A stretch of DNA of 51,167 nucleotides from Chitinophaga pinensis (GCF_007896845.1 NZ_VOHS01000044.1:1-51167); one strand, 5' to 3'. Counted from the first letter of the stretch, positions 1 to 10,643 are shown. Numbers and translations: made by a program. Notes: generated by a model from the letters alone, not told the origin.

Positions 1-28
1 TTTGATGTACACTGATAACCGTAATGAA

Positions 29-1042
29 TTAACGCCAACCTAATCCGGGCTACATGTTTCAATATCGAGGATAATACGTGCACATTGTAGTCGACCCCTA
101 ACGTATTAGGTATTGTTAAAAGTAGCGTATCTGCCTCTTGAATGGCCTCATCCTGCGCCAGCTCCCTGATGAGCTGATCTGGTTCTCCGGCATAACTTCT
201 GCCGAAAATGGCGCGTTGATCTTTCTCGATATTACCAACTTTATCCACTCCGTTAGTTTCCCGTCCGAAGAAATATCTGTCTGATCATTCATGAGCGCAA
301 AGATAGACCGGCTCACCGACACCCTTGGTTCGCGCTGATGCCCTGCTTTTTTCCATGCTTCCTTGTACACTCTGATCTGCTCTGCCTGCTGCACATGGAA
401 AGGCTTGCCACTTTCATCAAGTTTCAAGGTTGAGCTTTGCAGGTGCATACCATTTTCAGCAGCCCAAATCGCTGTGGCATTTGAGGATGCGCCCCACCAG
501 ATACGTTCCCGTAGTCCTTCGGAGTGTGGTTCCAATCTTAATAATCCGGGAGGGTTAGGGAACATCGGGAAGGGATTGGGCGTGGCAAATCCGACACCTT
601 TCAGCTTATCCAAAAATTGCAATGCTTATGCCGTCCCATATCCGTATCTGTTTCTCCTGCTGCTGGTCCATATCCAAAATAACGCCAGCCATCGATCACC
701 TGTTCGGGCGAACCTCTGCTGATTCCCAACTGCATCGCCCACCGGAAATCAGATCGGCGGCGCCTGATCTTCCACCATATAAAGGGGATTTTCATAACGC
801 ATATCAATAACACCCGTTCCAATCTCTATCGTGCTGTTTTGGCGCCTATGGCCGAAAGCAAAGGGAAGGGGGATGCTAACTGAGCTGCAAAATGATGTAC
901 CCGGAAATATGCGCGTCTAAGCCGATTTCTTCAGCAGCAACAGCCAGATCAATGGATTGAAGCAATGTGTCGCTCGCCGTACGGGTTTTATAGGCTGGAT
1001 GGTCAGACAGTGTCCAAACGATAAAAATCCTATTTTCTTCAT
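29..1042 (-). pseudogene. LLM-class flavin-dependent oxidoreductase (luciferase-like), many frameshifts
   Basis: Bacterial luciferase-like monooxygenases use reduced flavin to oxidise small organic substrates. Stitching the three minus frames gives a nearly full-length member: MKKIGFLSFGH at the start (ATG at 1042), then a stretch containing QLGISRGSPEQVIDGWRYFGYGP, then GLRERIWWGASSNATA, and LLLTIPNTLGVDYNVHVL near the end, with a stop near 29-31 once the last frame is corrected. At least six shifts of frame are needed (about 1020, 990, 860, 775, 735, 615, and near 50). Each one I resolved is a missing base. Family assignment is firm. Whether the gene is dead or only badly sequenced cannot be settled here. 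The downstream neighbour lies outside the window. Confidence 0.8.
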
Positions 1043-1105
1043 AAGTCCGTTTTCTAGTGAAAATGTCCTCACAAAGGTAACTATTCTAACAGTGTAAGGG
1101 ATCAA

Positions 1106-2233
1106 TCAAATTCCTGTCTGCTGTAAAAGCTGTACGGTATTCGCTACAGTACTTCTGCATTTCACGGCATATTCAAACAGTGTTTGATCGTCCTTATTCC
1201 TCAATGCGACGATATCCTGCTTATAATGTTTCAGGAAGGGTATCAGCAGGTCCTGTTCATTTCTTCTTACCAGGTCAAAGATGGTCTCTGTGCTTCTGAG
1301 ATGATCTTTTTTAACAGCCAGTGAGGCCGGTGAGAGAAGAACATTCTGACATGTTTTCTGATCTTCTTGTCACTGGTGAAAGCGTTCAGCAGATACTTGA
1401 TGATAGCCGGATTTATCCTTTCCCGTGCGATGTCCAGATATGACCGTAGTTCTTCCGTTCATATGGTATAAGTATCGTCAGCAATCTGGAATTAGTGTTT
1501 GCCACCTGGGCAAACGCGCGGGCGCTTAACCATTCGTCAGCAATTGAAAATGGTGTCCATCCGAGGATCATTATTCGCAGCAATGTTTTCTCCTGGAGTT
1601 CTTCCACATCAGGAGATGAATGCAGCATACGCCTGAACAGGTGATAGGGCTCTCTGTATTCTCCGTGTTCGGCAATCATTGGGTCTTGTCTTTGTGCGAT
1701 CCAGGAAATCCGGTAACAGAAGTTATATTGTGCAATAGTGAGTTTGGCAAATCCGCAGTTTACACCCATAGCAAGGTATCCACACACCTGTTCAATTGAA
1801 GTTATACCTCCGTTCCCGACATATGCTTTTGATGGGCGATATTTGCGTCAGCGATAATGGCTGTTCTGACGATATCTGCTGCCAGCTCCAATTCTTATTC
1901 TCGCTGATCGGTAGATATCTTTAATGAACATAGCGAGGTTATAGCCTTCCAGTTCATGGGTACTCATTAATCTGGCAGAAGCTCCTTGTTTTACAAGTGC
2001 CCTGAGTGAGTTGCGGTATTCAAGTAAAGGAGGGGCGATATCAGGATCGTATATCGAACTGATAAGATATTCAATATCTCCACAGAACTGTTTGTCTAAT
2101 TCATCGGTCTCAGCTTCGCTAAGCGTAGTTCTGGCGGCATTCCAGGCGGCTTTTTCCTTTTCAAGCGAGGCCCGTTCTGCATTTAATTCCTTTTGTAGGG
2201 CAATATAGGTGGAAATGGGAACTCCTGTTCCAT
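1106..2233 (-). pseudogene. Unrecognised helical, possibly ankyrin-like protein, frameshifted
   Basis: Not assigned to a family. The best start is the ATG at 2233 (MEQEF), which needs one missing base to read into PISTYIALQKELNAERASLEKEK, a likely coiled coil. The reading continues through QFCGDIEYLISSIYDPD and then an open stretch from about 1787 to 1413. It ends in IFDLVRRNEQDLLIPFLKHY and NKDDQTLFEYAVK, stop at 1106-1108. The last part has the spacing of a degenerate ankyrin repeat (inference). Corrected length would be roughly 370 residues. There are no signal peptide or membrane segments. Breaks fall near 2215, 1905, 1850, 1430 and 1330. Confidence 0.4.
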
Positions 2234-2321
2234 AGTCTAAAGCGGTTGTTGAGGCTTATTAAGGTGTATTGTTATACTAAGATACACGTTTTTTCAGATG
2301 ACTATGGGGTTATGAGATGGG

Positions 2322-2357
2322 AAAAAGATAAGGGCGCCTTCTGTTTTGAAGACGCCC
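2322..2357 (-). terminator. Rho-independent terminator
   Basis: On the minus strand a 9-bp stem (GGGCGTCTT / AAGGCGCCC, one G-T pair) is followed by TTATCTTTTT. It lies about 50 bases past the stop of the frameshifted thioredoxin-like gene and would end the whole SusC/SusD transcript. Confidence 0.75.
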
Positions 2358-2405
2358 CCTGGTTGGCTGGTTATTGAATAAATAGGCTATTGTTAGCACT
2401 GGTGA

Positions 2406-3525
2406 TTATTTGATCAGCGCTGATAGTTTTTCTGTCAGTCCTTCACCACGTAAGTCACGTGCAATGATGACGCCATTAGGGTCAATCAGGAAGTTTTGCG
2501 GTACTGAGTTTACACCGTAAAGTACAGCTACCTCGTTTTTCCATCCTTTCATGTCACAAACCTGGATCCAGGGGAGACTGTCTTTTTTACAGCTGCTGCC
2601 CAGGCGCCTTTGTTCTCATCTAATGACACGCCTACAACTTCAAAATTTTTGTTTTTAAGGGCATCGTAGGCTTTCACCAGATTAGGACTCTCCGCACGGC
2701 ACGGGCCGCACCAGCTGGCCCAGAAGTCAACCAGTACATACTTGCCCCTCAGTGAGGACAGCGTAAATGGTGTGCCATTCAGGTCGTTTTGTGTAAAATC
2801 AGTCACTTTTACACCTGCCTGACCTTTCTTACTGGCGGTTAATTTTCCAATGTGCGTTTACCAAGCGGGGAGGACTGTAATTCCGGTGAAAATTTCTGGA
2901 ATATCGGTTCTACCTCTGCAGGGTTGAATTTACTGCCGAGCACATTGTAATGATATACATAAAGACCCATAAAGGAATTCGCATGTGATTCAGCGAACCT
3001 TGTATTGAGCAATTTGATCTGTGCGATAGCATTTGTGACGCTATCTGATGCCTTCTGCCACGCGTCATCTTTAGGCTTTCCGCGAAAAGCATCGTTAAGC
3101 CTGATAATGAGTCGCGTGAATGGTCGTATAGAAGCTTCGAGTTCGCTATTTTCTTTCTCGGCAACTGAACCTTCCACGGTTGCATTTTTTATGGAGTCCG
3201 TTCCTTTCAAAGTGATCTTTGAATTTTCCAGAAAGAAGGAAACATAGTCTTCGGATGCTTCCGGACCTTTTGCACCCTCCCGGACGATTGATACGATGGC
3301 CTGTTTGGGTTCCTCAACCTTGCCTTTGAACTGGAAGGTGCCATTCTTAATGGTCGCCGAATCCTGATTCCTGAAAGCCCCATTCTGAACGGTGAGGAGC
3401 ATCGCCTTAGCAGGAACTTTTAACTGTCCCACTTTACCGGTGATCGTATATCCCTTTTGCGCAAGCGCAGTCAATGGTAAACAGAAGACTGCGAATGAAA
3501 ATATAAATAAGCTAGATGGTTTCAC
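2406..3525 (-). pseudogene. TlpA-like thiol-disulfide oxidoreductase with DUF4369, two frameshifts
   Basis: The product would be an exported thioredoxin-fold protein. It has a signal peptide (MKPSSLFIFSFAVFCLPLTALAQ), an N-terminal DUF4369-like domain, and a C-terminal AhpC/TSA-type thioredoxin domain with the active site WASWCGPCRAE. Two breaks separate the parts. At 2843-2846 an AAAA run needs a fifth A to read LEKLTASKKGQAG. At 2583-2588 an A6 run needs a seventh to read VKKDSLPWIQV. With both restored the protein is about 372 residues and ends GLTEKLSALIK. It is a tandem paralogue of the intact gene at 3544-4671. Both breaks sit in homopolymers, so sequencing error is a serious alternative to decay. 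Confidence 0.8.
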
Positions 3526-3543
3526 GTTGATTTTGTTAATATG

Positions 3544-4671
3544 TTATAATACCTGTGCCAGTTTCTTTTCCAGTTCATCGCCGCGAAGATTCCGGGCAAT
3601 GATTTTTCCATCAGGAGCGATCAGGAAATTGGCAGGAATGGCATTGATCCCGTAATCAATTGCTGCTTTGCTTTTAAAGCCTTGCAGATCAGAAACCTGT
3701 GTCCATGGCATACCATCTTTCGCCACAGCATGCAGCCAGGCTTTTCTGCCGTCTTCATCATCAAGTGATACACCGAGGATCGTGAAGTTCTTGTCTTTGA
3801 ACTTGTTGTAAGCTTTCAGCAGATTAGGATTCTCTGCGCGGCATGGCTTGCACCAGGAAGCCCAGAAATCAACCAGTACATATCTACCACGGAAGTCGGA
3901 TAACTTAACGGGTTTTCCGGTCGTATCGTTTTGCATGAAGTCCATCGCAACTACCCCTGTATTGGTCTTTTTGCCGATCTCAATCATGGCTGCCATTTTC
4001 TTTCCGGAATAGGATTCCCTCAGTCTGGCCGGGAATCGCGCGAACCTTACTGCTGCAGTATCCGGGTTGAAATCATACCCAAGTTCCAGTTCTTTGAACA
4101 CACGTAAAGCAATAAAAGAGTTAAGGTGACTGCTGATAAATACGCGGTTCACACTGTCATAACCCGCCTGAGAGGCCCGCATAGGAGGTGCAAGTGTTTT
4201 TGTCAAAGCCGTATCTTTTCGCTGTTCAGGTGTCCAGCTATTGTACACACGCATGATGGAGTCTGCCACTTTGCGATAGGGCCTTTGCAATAACCGAAGT
4301 GCTGCCTGTTCGTCGTTGGTTTTTGACCCTTTAACGGTCGCTTTCCAGAGTGAGTCCATTGAACTGATCGTGATCTTCGAATTTTCCAGGTAGAATGTAA
4401 TCTCATCACCGCCGGCGACTTGTTTTGCATCTTGTTCTTTTACGGAAATGATGGCCTCTGACGGACTATTCACTTTGCCTTTGAAAATGAATTGCCCTTG
4501 TTGCAGCATTACCGAATCTTTGACTGGTTTACCTTCCTGATAATAATTCAGGAACACTATGGAGGGCGCAGCTTTCGGCCCTATTTTGCCCTGAACGGTG
4601 AAATTGTTTTGTGCTTTAAGTCCAAGCGGAAGCAGGCACATGGTTCCTAATATAAATTTGATTGTTTTCAT
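3544..4671 (-). CDS. TlpA family thiol-disulfide oxidoreductase with N-terminal DUF4369
   Basis: A 375-residue exported protein. It has a signal peptide (residues 1-20), an N-terminal DUF4369-like beta domain (about 25-125), a helical linker, and a C-terminal thioredoxin fold (about 235-375) with the redox motif WASWCKPCRAE and a cis-Pro region AIDYGINAIPANFLI. Family members act outside the inner membrane as disulfide reductases or folding helpers. It follows the lipoprotein, SusD and SusC genes on the same strand with short gaps, so it is probably cotranscribed. Such pairs are common in Bacteroidota Sus-like loci, but their substrate is not known. It and the broken copy downstream arose by tandem duplication. 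Confidence 0.9.
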   Translation of the reverse strand: MKTIKFILGTMCLLPLGLKAQNNFTVQGKIGPKAAPSIVFLNYYQEGKPVKDSVMLQQGQFIFKGKVNSPSEAIISVKEQDAKQVAGGDEITFYLENSKITISSMDSLWKATVKGSKTNDEQAALRLLQRPYRKVADSIMRVYNSWTPEQRKDTALTKTLAPPMRASQAGYDSVNRVFISSHLNSFIALRVFKELELGYDFNPDTAAVRFARFPARLRESYSGKKMAAMIEIGKKTNTGVVAMDFMQNDTTGKPVKLSDFRGRYVLVDFWASWCKPCRAENPNLLKAYNKFKDKNFTILGVSLDDEDGRKAWLHAVAKDGMPWTQVSDLQGFKSKAAIDYGINAIPANFLIAPDGKIIARNLRGDELEKKLAQVL

Positions 4672-4693
4672 CTGCTATTGATTTATGTTTCCT

Positions 4694-5632
4694 TTAAGGT
4701 ACCAGAGATATATCACTGATGAATATGGCGGAATAAACGCCTGCATATTTAACGGAAGCCAGCGATGTAAACCGGAGATATCTGGCCGTAGTAGTTCCTA
4801 CGTTGATTGCCTGTGTATTATTATTAATGTCACCGGTAAATGTTCCTTTGTCTACCCACGTGTTTCCGTCCATGCTGGTTTCAATCTGCATAGAAGTTGG
4901 ATAACCGCCCTGAGCAGGATAGTTTAATAAGGTAGGAACGGAATAACTAACAGTAGAAAACGTAATATCCCTGTTAAAATTGATGCTGATCCATTGCGGC
5001 ATAGACTGCGTAATGTTACTGGTCCAGTAAGTGCTCGTTTTGTTGTCATCTATAACGTTGGGTGCCACAAATGAACCGAAAATGGAAGATACGCCAGCGA
5101 TTGTCCACCCGGTTTTGCTAATAACCAGCGGTGCGCCAGTCTTAAATACATAATACAAGACTTCCGTTTTTGCGGGTCCTTCCAGCGCTCCGTCGACTGA
5201 CTGAATCACGATAGGCAACACGTAAGTTGTGTATTCGGTCAGCTTGGTTTGCATGACTATATTTAACTGCGTTGGCTCAGAGGTGGACGAGCCAGCTGGT
5301 AAACGGGTCTGCGATTTATAAAAAAGATAGGAATTGGATGGTAGCAGTAACGCAGCTCCGTATTTCAATCGGTATGAACTCATCTTTGATGTGTCCACTG
5401 CAAAGTTTACCCAATGATCAGTAGAGGATGGAGAGCCTGATAAAACCGCCTTGAAATTAACGGTGATGATGGTGTCAGCCTGAATGGACAGTGGCATTAC
5501 CACGGTATCTTCCCCTGCCTTTAAATCGAAAGCAACGCTGCTATCCGGCAATGCTTCAACTCCCTTTTCTTTAGAACAGGCAGCTAATACAAGTATCAGC
5601 CAGCATAATATAGTAATACAAGATTTAGACAT
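4694..5632 (-). CDS. Surface lipoprotein, DUF1735-like plus discoidin (F5/8 type C) domain
   Basis: 312 residues with a lipoprotein signal (LILVLAAC, Cys at about residue 19). The N-terminal half (about 30-165) has the layout of DUF1735/BT_3987-like domains found in Sus-locus surface proteins. The C-terminal half (about 180-312) looks like a discoidin domain: VIDDNKTSTYWTSN, then PQWISINFNRDITFSTV and TARYLRFTSL. Discoidin domains bind glycans or other surface ligands. Position directly after SusD suggests an accessory substrate-binding protein on the outer membrane. The ligand cannot be read from sequence. Confidence 0.8.
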   Translation of the reverse strand: MSKSCITILCWLILVLAACSKEKGVEALPDSSVAFDLKAGEDTVVMPLSIQADTIITVNFKAVLSGSPSSTDHWVNFAVDTSKMSSYRLKYGAALLLPSNSYLFYKSQTRLPAGSSTSEPTQLNIVMQTKLTEYTTYVLPIVIQSVDGALEGPAKTEVLYYVFKTGAPLVISKTGWTIAGVSSIFGSFVAPNVIDDNKTSTYWTSNITQSMPQWISINFNRDITFSTVSYSVPTLLNYPAQGGYPTSMQIETSMDGNTWVDKGTFTGDINNNTQAINVGTTTARYLRFTSLASVKYAGVYSAIFISDISLVP

Positions 5633-5643
5633 AAATTTAACTA

Positions 5644-7014
5644 TTATGGGTTTTGTGGCATTCCCGGATTAAAACTTAGAACCTGAGTGGGTATCTGCAG
5701 TGTATATCGGCTGCTGTGTGGAGGAAGTGTAGCAATGACATTCCCATTAGCATCGTGCCTGGTAACTGTTCCCATCCTGTTTTCTTTGTCGAGTCTTCGC
5801 ATATCGAACCAGCGCAATCCTGAAAATGCAAGTTCATGGTTCCTTTCAAGCAGGACTTCTTCCAGTACAGCCTCTTTATCCGAAGATTGGAAAGGCACGT
5901 AGCTGGATGCGGCGATCCTGTTTTTTCGTATATCATCCAGTTGCTGCAATGCAATTGACAGGTCACCACGTCGGGCGGCGTTTTCTGCAATAATGAGTTT
6001 CATCTCCTGTACCGATGTACCGCTATTAACATATTGAAGAGCTGGCGTAACCTGCAACGGAATAAACGTGGTTGCACCTCGAGTTGTATATTGATAATTG
6101 TCAAGACTATAGTACATCCGGTTCACCCGCAGGTCGTTGCCGGCAAAAGAGCGCATAAAATCTAAAGCCACGGGAAAGTTGCCAAGAACAAATCTGCCAT
6201 ATATAACATCAGGACGGACGCCTACCTGGTCTGATGTAGGAAGGGGGCCATTCAGGTTGATCATTGTTGCCTGCGTATTATTCAGCGCAAGTTCAGCATT
6301 CCTGCTGGCCTCAGCATAATTACGGGCATAGAAGTATGTCCTGGCCAATAAACTGTATGCTGCTGCACGGGAACCACGCAGTCTGTTCATGCTGTTATTT
6401 ACCGGTAAATCAGCAAGTGCTTCGTTGGTATCATCAATGATATGTTTGTAGATTTCGTCAACCGTACTTCTCCCCGGTACTGTTTGTGTGACATCATTGG
6501 ATGTCACGAATGGAACTGCAAGATCCTTACCTGCCGTCATTGAATCATAAGGATTTCCATATTCATTTACCAGGTAAAAGTATTCCAGCGACCTGCCGAG
6601 CAGCGCTTCTGCTTTCAGTGCTTTCCTTTGGCTTCCTGTTCCATTGGTCGCTGCATCAATGCCTAAAAGAACGGTATTGTAGTGGTTAATGTGTGCATAA
6701 TGCTCACCCCACAAAAGTGGAGCACTAACAACGTCTGAAGTAAACTGTGGTGACCATGTGTACAGTAGCTCCTGTGGCGTAGTTGGGGGCGTCGCTGTGT
6801 TTACGAAATCGACATTATCAGTCATGAAGTTGGTATACCCGAAAGGCGCCCCGAAACCATTGGCAAGTGAGGGTGCGTTCAACCACTGGTCATAATCGGT
6901 CACTGTAGATAAAAGGGTTTTTCCTTTCGGTTGAATATCCAGGTACTTGTCACAACCAGTGAATACCGAACAACCCAGTATTAGAAAAAGTAAGGTATAA
7001 CTATATCGGTGCAT
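5644..7014 (-). CDS. RagB/SusD family nutrient-uptake outer-membrane lipoprotein
   Basis: 456 residues. The lipobox is at FTGCDKYLDIQPKGK (Cys about 21), followed by the helical TPR-like SusD fold. Typical pieces are the N-terminal YLDIQPKG, the central ALKAEALLGRSLEYFYLVNEYG, AYSLLARTYFYARNYAEAS, and the C-terminal ELAFSGLRWFDMRRLDKENR. SusD proteins sit as a lid on the SusC channel and capture substrate. At 456 residues it is on the short side for the family. It lies 11 bases after the SusC gene, so it is in the same operon. The substrate is unknown; no glycoside hydrolase is present nearby. Confidence 0.95.
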   Translation of the reverse strand: MHRYSYTLLFLILGCSVFTGCDKYLDIQPKGKTLLSTVTDYDQWLNAPSLANGFGAPFGYTNFMTDNVDFVNTATPPTTPQELLYTWSPQFTSDVVSAPLLWGEHYAHINHYNTVLLGIDAATNGTGSQRKALKAEALLGRSLEYFYLVNEYGNPYDSMTAGKDLAVPFVTSNDVTQTVPGRSTVDEIYKHIIDDTNEALADLPVNNSMNRLRGSRAAAYSLLARTYFYARNYAEASRNAELALNNTQATMINLNGPLPTSDQVGVRPDVIYGRFVLGNFPVALDFMRSFAGNDLRVNRMYYSLDNYQYTTRGATTFIPLQVTPALQYVNSGTSVQEMKLIIAENAARRGDLSIALQQLDDIRKNRIAASSYVPFQSSDKEAVLEEVLLERNHELAFSGLRWFDMRRLDKENRMGTVTRHDANGNVIATLPPHSSRYTLQIPTQVLSFNPGMPQNP

Positions 7015-7025
7015 TAGTGTTCGTA

Positions 7026-10000
7026 TTAGAAGTTGGTGAAAATTGTCAGATAATATGTCGGCGTGATATAGGATTTCTGGAAACTGCCAGCTGCTGCGCT
7101 GTAGTTGTATTTATTAAAACCCTTTGTCCATAAATTAGACCCCTGCAGTTTCACTTCGAAGTGCGTAAATCCAATATTTTTTACGAATGGCTGATTATCC
7201 AAACTATATGACAGCGTAAGGTCGCCTAAGGTGATATAATCGCCGTTGACAACATATTTATCAGAATATCTGTATACAAAGTTTGGATTACCGCTATTAT
7301 AAGTGGCGATATTTGGTATATCTGTATAATTTTCATCCCCCGGATTTTTCCAGTAGTTTCCGGATCCTTCAAGTGGTCGGAGAACGGAAGGATCAGGTAC
7401 CGGAACCCGTACTTTGAACCCACCATAATAATTCACCATTGCAAAAACATAGAACCTGCCAATGTCAAACCGGTTACTCAGACCAGCGTTGATAGTGGGG
7501 ATAGAGGATCCTGCATAACGTGTTACGCCTGATGTGTCATTGGAAAGAAGACTGGTCAGCATGAGGCCCTGAGGCGTGTTATTTGAGCTGTTATCGACCT
7601 CATAGATTTTGCCTTTCCCATTTGTTATCAGTGGAAAACCTGCACTGCTTATGCCAGCATCACGATAGGAAAACATCGCACCTACCGGGTAGCCTTTCAC
7701 ATATCCTAGTGAATTTAATGTTTGTGGGTTATAGGCAACCCGCTGGTAAACATCGATCACTTTACTGGTATTTCGTGCGATAACAAATCCCGTATTCCAG
7801 TTAAAATTCTTACGGGCGATCCAGTCCGCATTCAGCCTGAGCTCAATACCCCTGTTATCAATAGAGGCATTATTGATAATGGACGGACTAACCCCTATGG
7901 TAGGGTCTATCAACGAATTACCAAGCAGGTCAGTGCTCTTCTTGATATAATAATTGACGGTTCCATCGATATGTGTAAATATCCGGTAGTCCATTCCGAA
8001 GTTGATATTCTTAGTCTGCTCCCATCTCAGGCTGCTATTGGCATAGGATAGTAATTCAAGGGCAGTGCTTCTTGGAGTTGTATAAGGGGTTAGCGTATAC
8101 CCTGCGATAACCTGTGGGAGGGAGAGCTTTGCGACGTTACCATTAAAGCCATAAGATGCACGGAAAGTTAGCTGATTTACCCAGTCGAGTTGTTGCATAA
8201 AGCGTTCTTTCTCAACATTCCAACGCGCTCCGATAGACCATAGCGGCTTATATTTATATTTAGGATTTGTTCCGAAAAGATTGGATTGGTCAATCCTGAT
8301 ACTTCCGCTGAGTGAATACATATCCCTGTACGAATAAACGATATTGGAGAAGCCCGACAGGAACCTGTCTTCATTGTACTGCTGGCCAAAAAGTGAATTA
8401 TAGCGGTTAGCAAAAGGCGAGCTGGTCAGGAAAGAACCTCTTATTGATCCGTCAGTGATACCTACATAATTCACTGGTTGCTGTAGTAATGTTTCATCAC
8501 TATACCCGAAGTAAGAAGCCAGATTACTTTTTGAAACAACGTTCCGCAATTCTCCGCCCAGGATAGCATTAAACGAATGATCTGCAGCTATTTTTTTATT
8601 ATAACTGAGACTGGCTCTGGCAGTGTAGCTGAAGAAATTACTTGCCTGCTGTCTCAGGTAGCCGCCTTTGGGAATGTTATAGGTTAATGTACCATCTGTA
8701 TTTACAGTAACATATTGCGCGATATACTCTCTTGCTTCAGAAGAGAATTCTGATGCATAGTGCCGGGTGTCAGTATTTGAGTTCTCATAAATGCCACCAA
8801 ACAACAAGCCGAATCCTTTTCCGATATTGTAATTAAAGTTTGCGGTAATCTTGTTATTGACTGTTTTGACTTTGTCACTGATCTGATCAACGTCAACCAA
8901 TGGATAATAAAGGATGTCCTGCAAACCTTTACCCATTAGGGAGTTATTTAAATAAGGATTGACCTGAGAGCCTCTGGTTGAATAGAGCGGATTGCCATTA
9001 ACATCTCGCAGGCCTTCAAAAGGAGAGAGGTCTTCAAGACCAGGTACAGGAGCACTGTTGTTCCTTAACTCTGCATAGTCGGTTGTTAATTCCAGCGTTA
9101 GTCTTTGAGATAATTTCAACATTGTCCTTGCGGAAAGTAACCAGTTGTTGTCATCATTATTACGTTGGGAAAAGCGGTTTTTTGTGTAATTAGCTTTAAT
9201 GTAATACAACGCTCTGTCACTACCACCTGAAGTACTTAAAGTATAGGTCTGCGTGATTGCTGATCGCAAAAATAGTTTACGGTATTCATTTTTGTTGTCG
9301 GATTGTTGTAATGCTGTATATGATGAGGCAAATTGCTCCGGTGTAATAACATTTCCCGCTGATTGAGCAAGGAGATAATACACTGGTGTTCTCGGCACAA
9401 TAGCATTGCTGCCGATCAGTGATAACAGTGGCCAGGTAGTTGCATTGACGCTACCTGAATAAATACTTTGTTCGTAGTCTGCAACAATGGCGGAGGCATC
9501 ATCTGCGTACCTGTATCGGTTATAGTTTTCTTTAGGTGTGATACTGGAGGTAGCACGGAATTCGAATCTTGGTTTACCGATCAGTGCCTGTTTGCGTTCA
9601 ATCACGATCACGCCGTTGGATGCCCGTACCCCATATATCGTAGCAGCTGCCGCATCAGATAAAATAGTGACACTTTTGATCTCGTTGGGGTCTATCATAT
9701 TCAGACTCAGCTCCGTCGGATAGCCGTCCACTACGATCAATGGACTCTGATTGGCTGACATAGTGGATATACCGCGAATATTGAACAGACTTCTGGAATT
9801 TGATCCTGTGCTGCCAGGAGTAGTACTGGTAAAGGACACATTGTTATTGATCATCAGACCCGGCAAGCGGTTAACCAGACCATCCAGAAAGTTCGTACTG
9901 ACTCTGGACTCATACGCTTTTGTACTGATCTGGGCTACTGCACCTGTGCTTTGTTCAGGTTTGATACGCTGGTAACCTGTATTCACGCTTACTTCTACTT

Positions 10001-10643
10001 CTTTAAGGTTCTTAGTAAGAATGTCCAGTGCAATAGTGCCCATATTTTTAGCTGCAGGGAGTTCCTTATATGCATAACCAACAGCGGTGATGATAATCGT
10101 CGCATTCTCGTCGACACCGTTTAAGATGAAGAATCCATTTGACGCACTTCTGATGCCTTGTGCAGTATTTTTAATAACAACGCTTGCACCTGAAATCGGT
10201 TGTCCTGATGCTGCATCAATAACGGTACCTTTGATCTCAATGAGCGCCTGCATGTTTGAAGCGCCGGCTGGTGCAGCTTGTTTGGTTTTCGGCGTGACGA
10301 CAATCGATTTGTCTTCAATACTGAAATCAAAAGGCTGCTCGGCAAAAACTGCTTTAAGAACGACGTTCAGTTCAGTATTCTTTACTTCAATGTTTACTGG
10401 TTTGGCGCCCCTGAGTAAAGAGGACGTGTACAGAAAATCATAGCCTGTTTGTTTACTGATCTTATTGAAGACCTCCCCAAGCGGTGTATTCTTTTCTTTT
10501 AGCGTTATCCTCTGAGCAAAGGTTGACGCGCTGACCTGCATGATGAATACAGTCATAAGAAGTGCAGTTAACTTCATAGTCAATAGCATTTTGGACATAC
10601 AGCCGGGCGGCTGTACAAAGAACTTAGCATAAAGTTTGTACAT
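7026..10643 (-). CDS. SusC/RagA family TonB-linked outer-membrane transporter with STN domain
   Basis: 1205 residues. After a signal sequence (about 20-44, ending STFAQ) comes an STN (secretin/TonB short N-terminal) domain (about 45-115), a carboxypeptidase-like beta-sandwich (IKGTVIDAASGQPISGASVVIKN, about 135-220), a TonB plug (QRIKPEQSTGAVAQIST through IRGISTMSANQSPLIVVDGYPTE and LSDAAAATIYGVRASNGVIVI), and a beta-barrel ending in aromatic F (TIFTNF). The STN domain is how such transporters signal to a FecR anti-sigma factor, and fecR and the sigma gene lie directly upstream. It moves a substrate handed over by SusD across the outer membrane at TonB's expense. Confidence 0.96.
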   Translation of the reverse strand: MYKLYAKFFVQPPGCMSKMLLTMKLTALLMTVFIMQVSASTFAQRITLKEKNTPLGEVFNKISKQTGYDFLYTSSLLRGAKPVNIEVKNTELNVVLKAVFAEQPFDFSIEDKSIVVTPKTKQAAPAGASNMQALIEIKGTVIDAASGQPISGASVVIKNTAQGIRSASNGFFILNGVDENATIIITAVGYAYKELPAAKNMGTIALDILTKNLKEVEVSVNTGYQRIKPEQSTGAVAQISTKAYESRVSTNFLDGLVNRLPGLMINNNVSFTSTTPGSTGSNSRSLFNIRGISTMSANQSPLIVVDGYPTELSLNMIDPNEIKSVTILSDAAAATIYGVRASNGVIVIERKQALIGKPRFEFRATSSITPKENYNRYRYADDASAIVADYEQSIYSGSVNATTWPLLSLIGSNAIVPRTPVYYLLAQSAGNVITPEQFASSYTALQQSDNKNEYRKLFLRSAITQTYTLSTSGGSDRALYYIKANYTKNRFSQRNNDDNNWLLSARTMLKLSQRLTLELTTDYAELRNNSAPVPGLEDLSPFEGLRDVNGNPLYSTRGSQVNPYLNNSLMGKGLQDILYYPLVDVDQISDKVKTVNNKITANFNYNIGKGFGLLFGGIYENSNTDTRHYASEFSSEAREYIAQYVTVNTDGTLTYNIPKGGYLRQQASNFFSYTARASLSYNKKIAADHSFNAILGGELRNVVSKSNLASYFGYSDETLLQQPVNYVGITDGSIRGSFLTSSPFANRYNSLFGQQYNEDRFLSGFSNIVYSYRDMYSLSGSIRIDQSNLFGTNPKYKYKPLWSIGARWNVEKERFMQQLDWVNQLTFRASYGFNGNVAKLSLPQVIAGYTLTPYTTPRSTALELLSYANSSLRWEQTKNINFGMDYRIFTHIDGTVNYYIKKSTDLLGNSLIDPTIGVSPSIINNASIDNRGIELRLNADWIARKNFNWNTGFVIARNTSKVIDVYQRVAYNPQTLNSLGYVKGYPVGAMFSYRDAGISSAGFPLITNGKGKIYEVDNSSNNTPQGLMLTSLLSNDTSGVTRYAGSSIPTINAGLSNRFDIGRFYVFAMVNYYGGFKVRVPVPDPSVLRPLEGSGNYWKNPGDENYTDIPNIATYNSGNPNFVYRYSDKYVVNGDYITLGDLTLSYSLDNQPFVKNIGFTHFEVKLQGSNLWTKGFNKYNYSAAAGSFQKSYITPTYYLTIFTNF

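Noticed and set aside
2265..2296. Terminator at GTGTAT / ATACAC followed by GTTTTTT
   Set aside because: It is oriented for the plus strand, where no gene lies upstream, and the 6-bp stem with a 12-base loop is weak.
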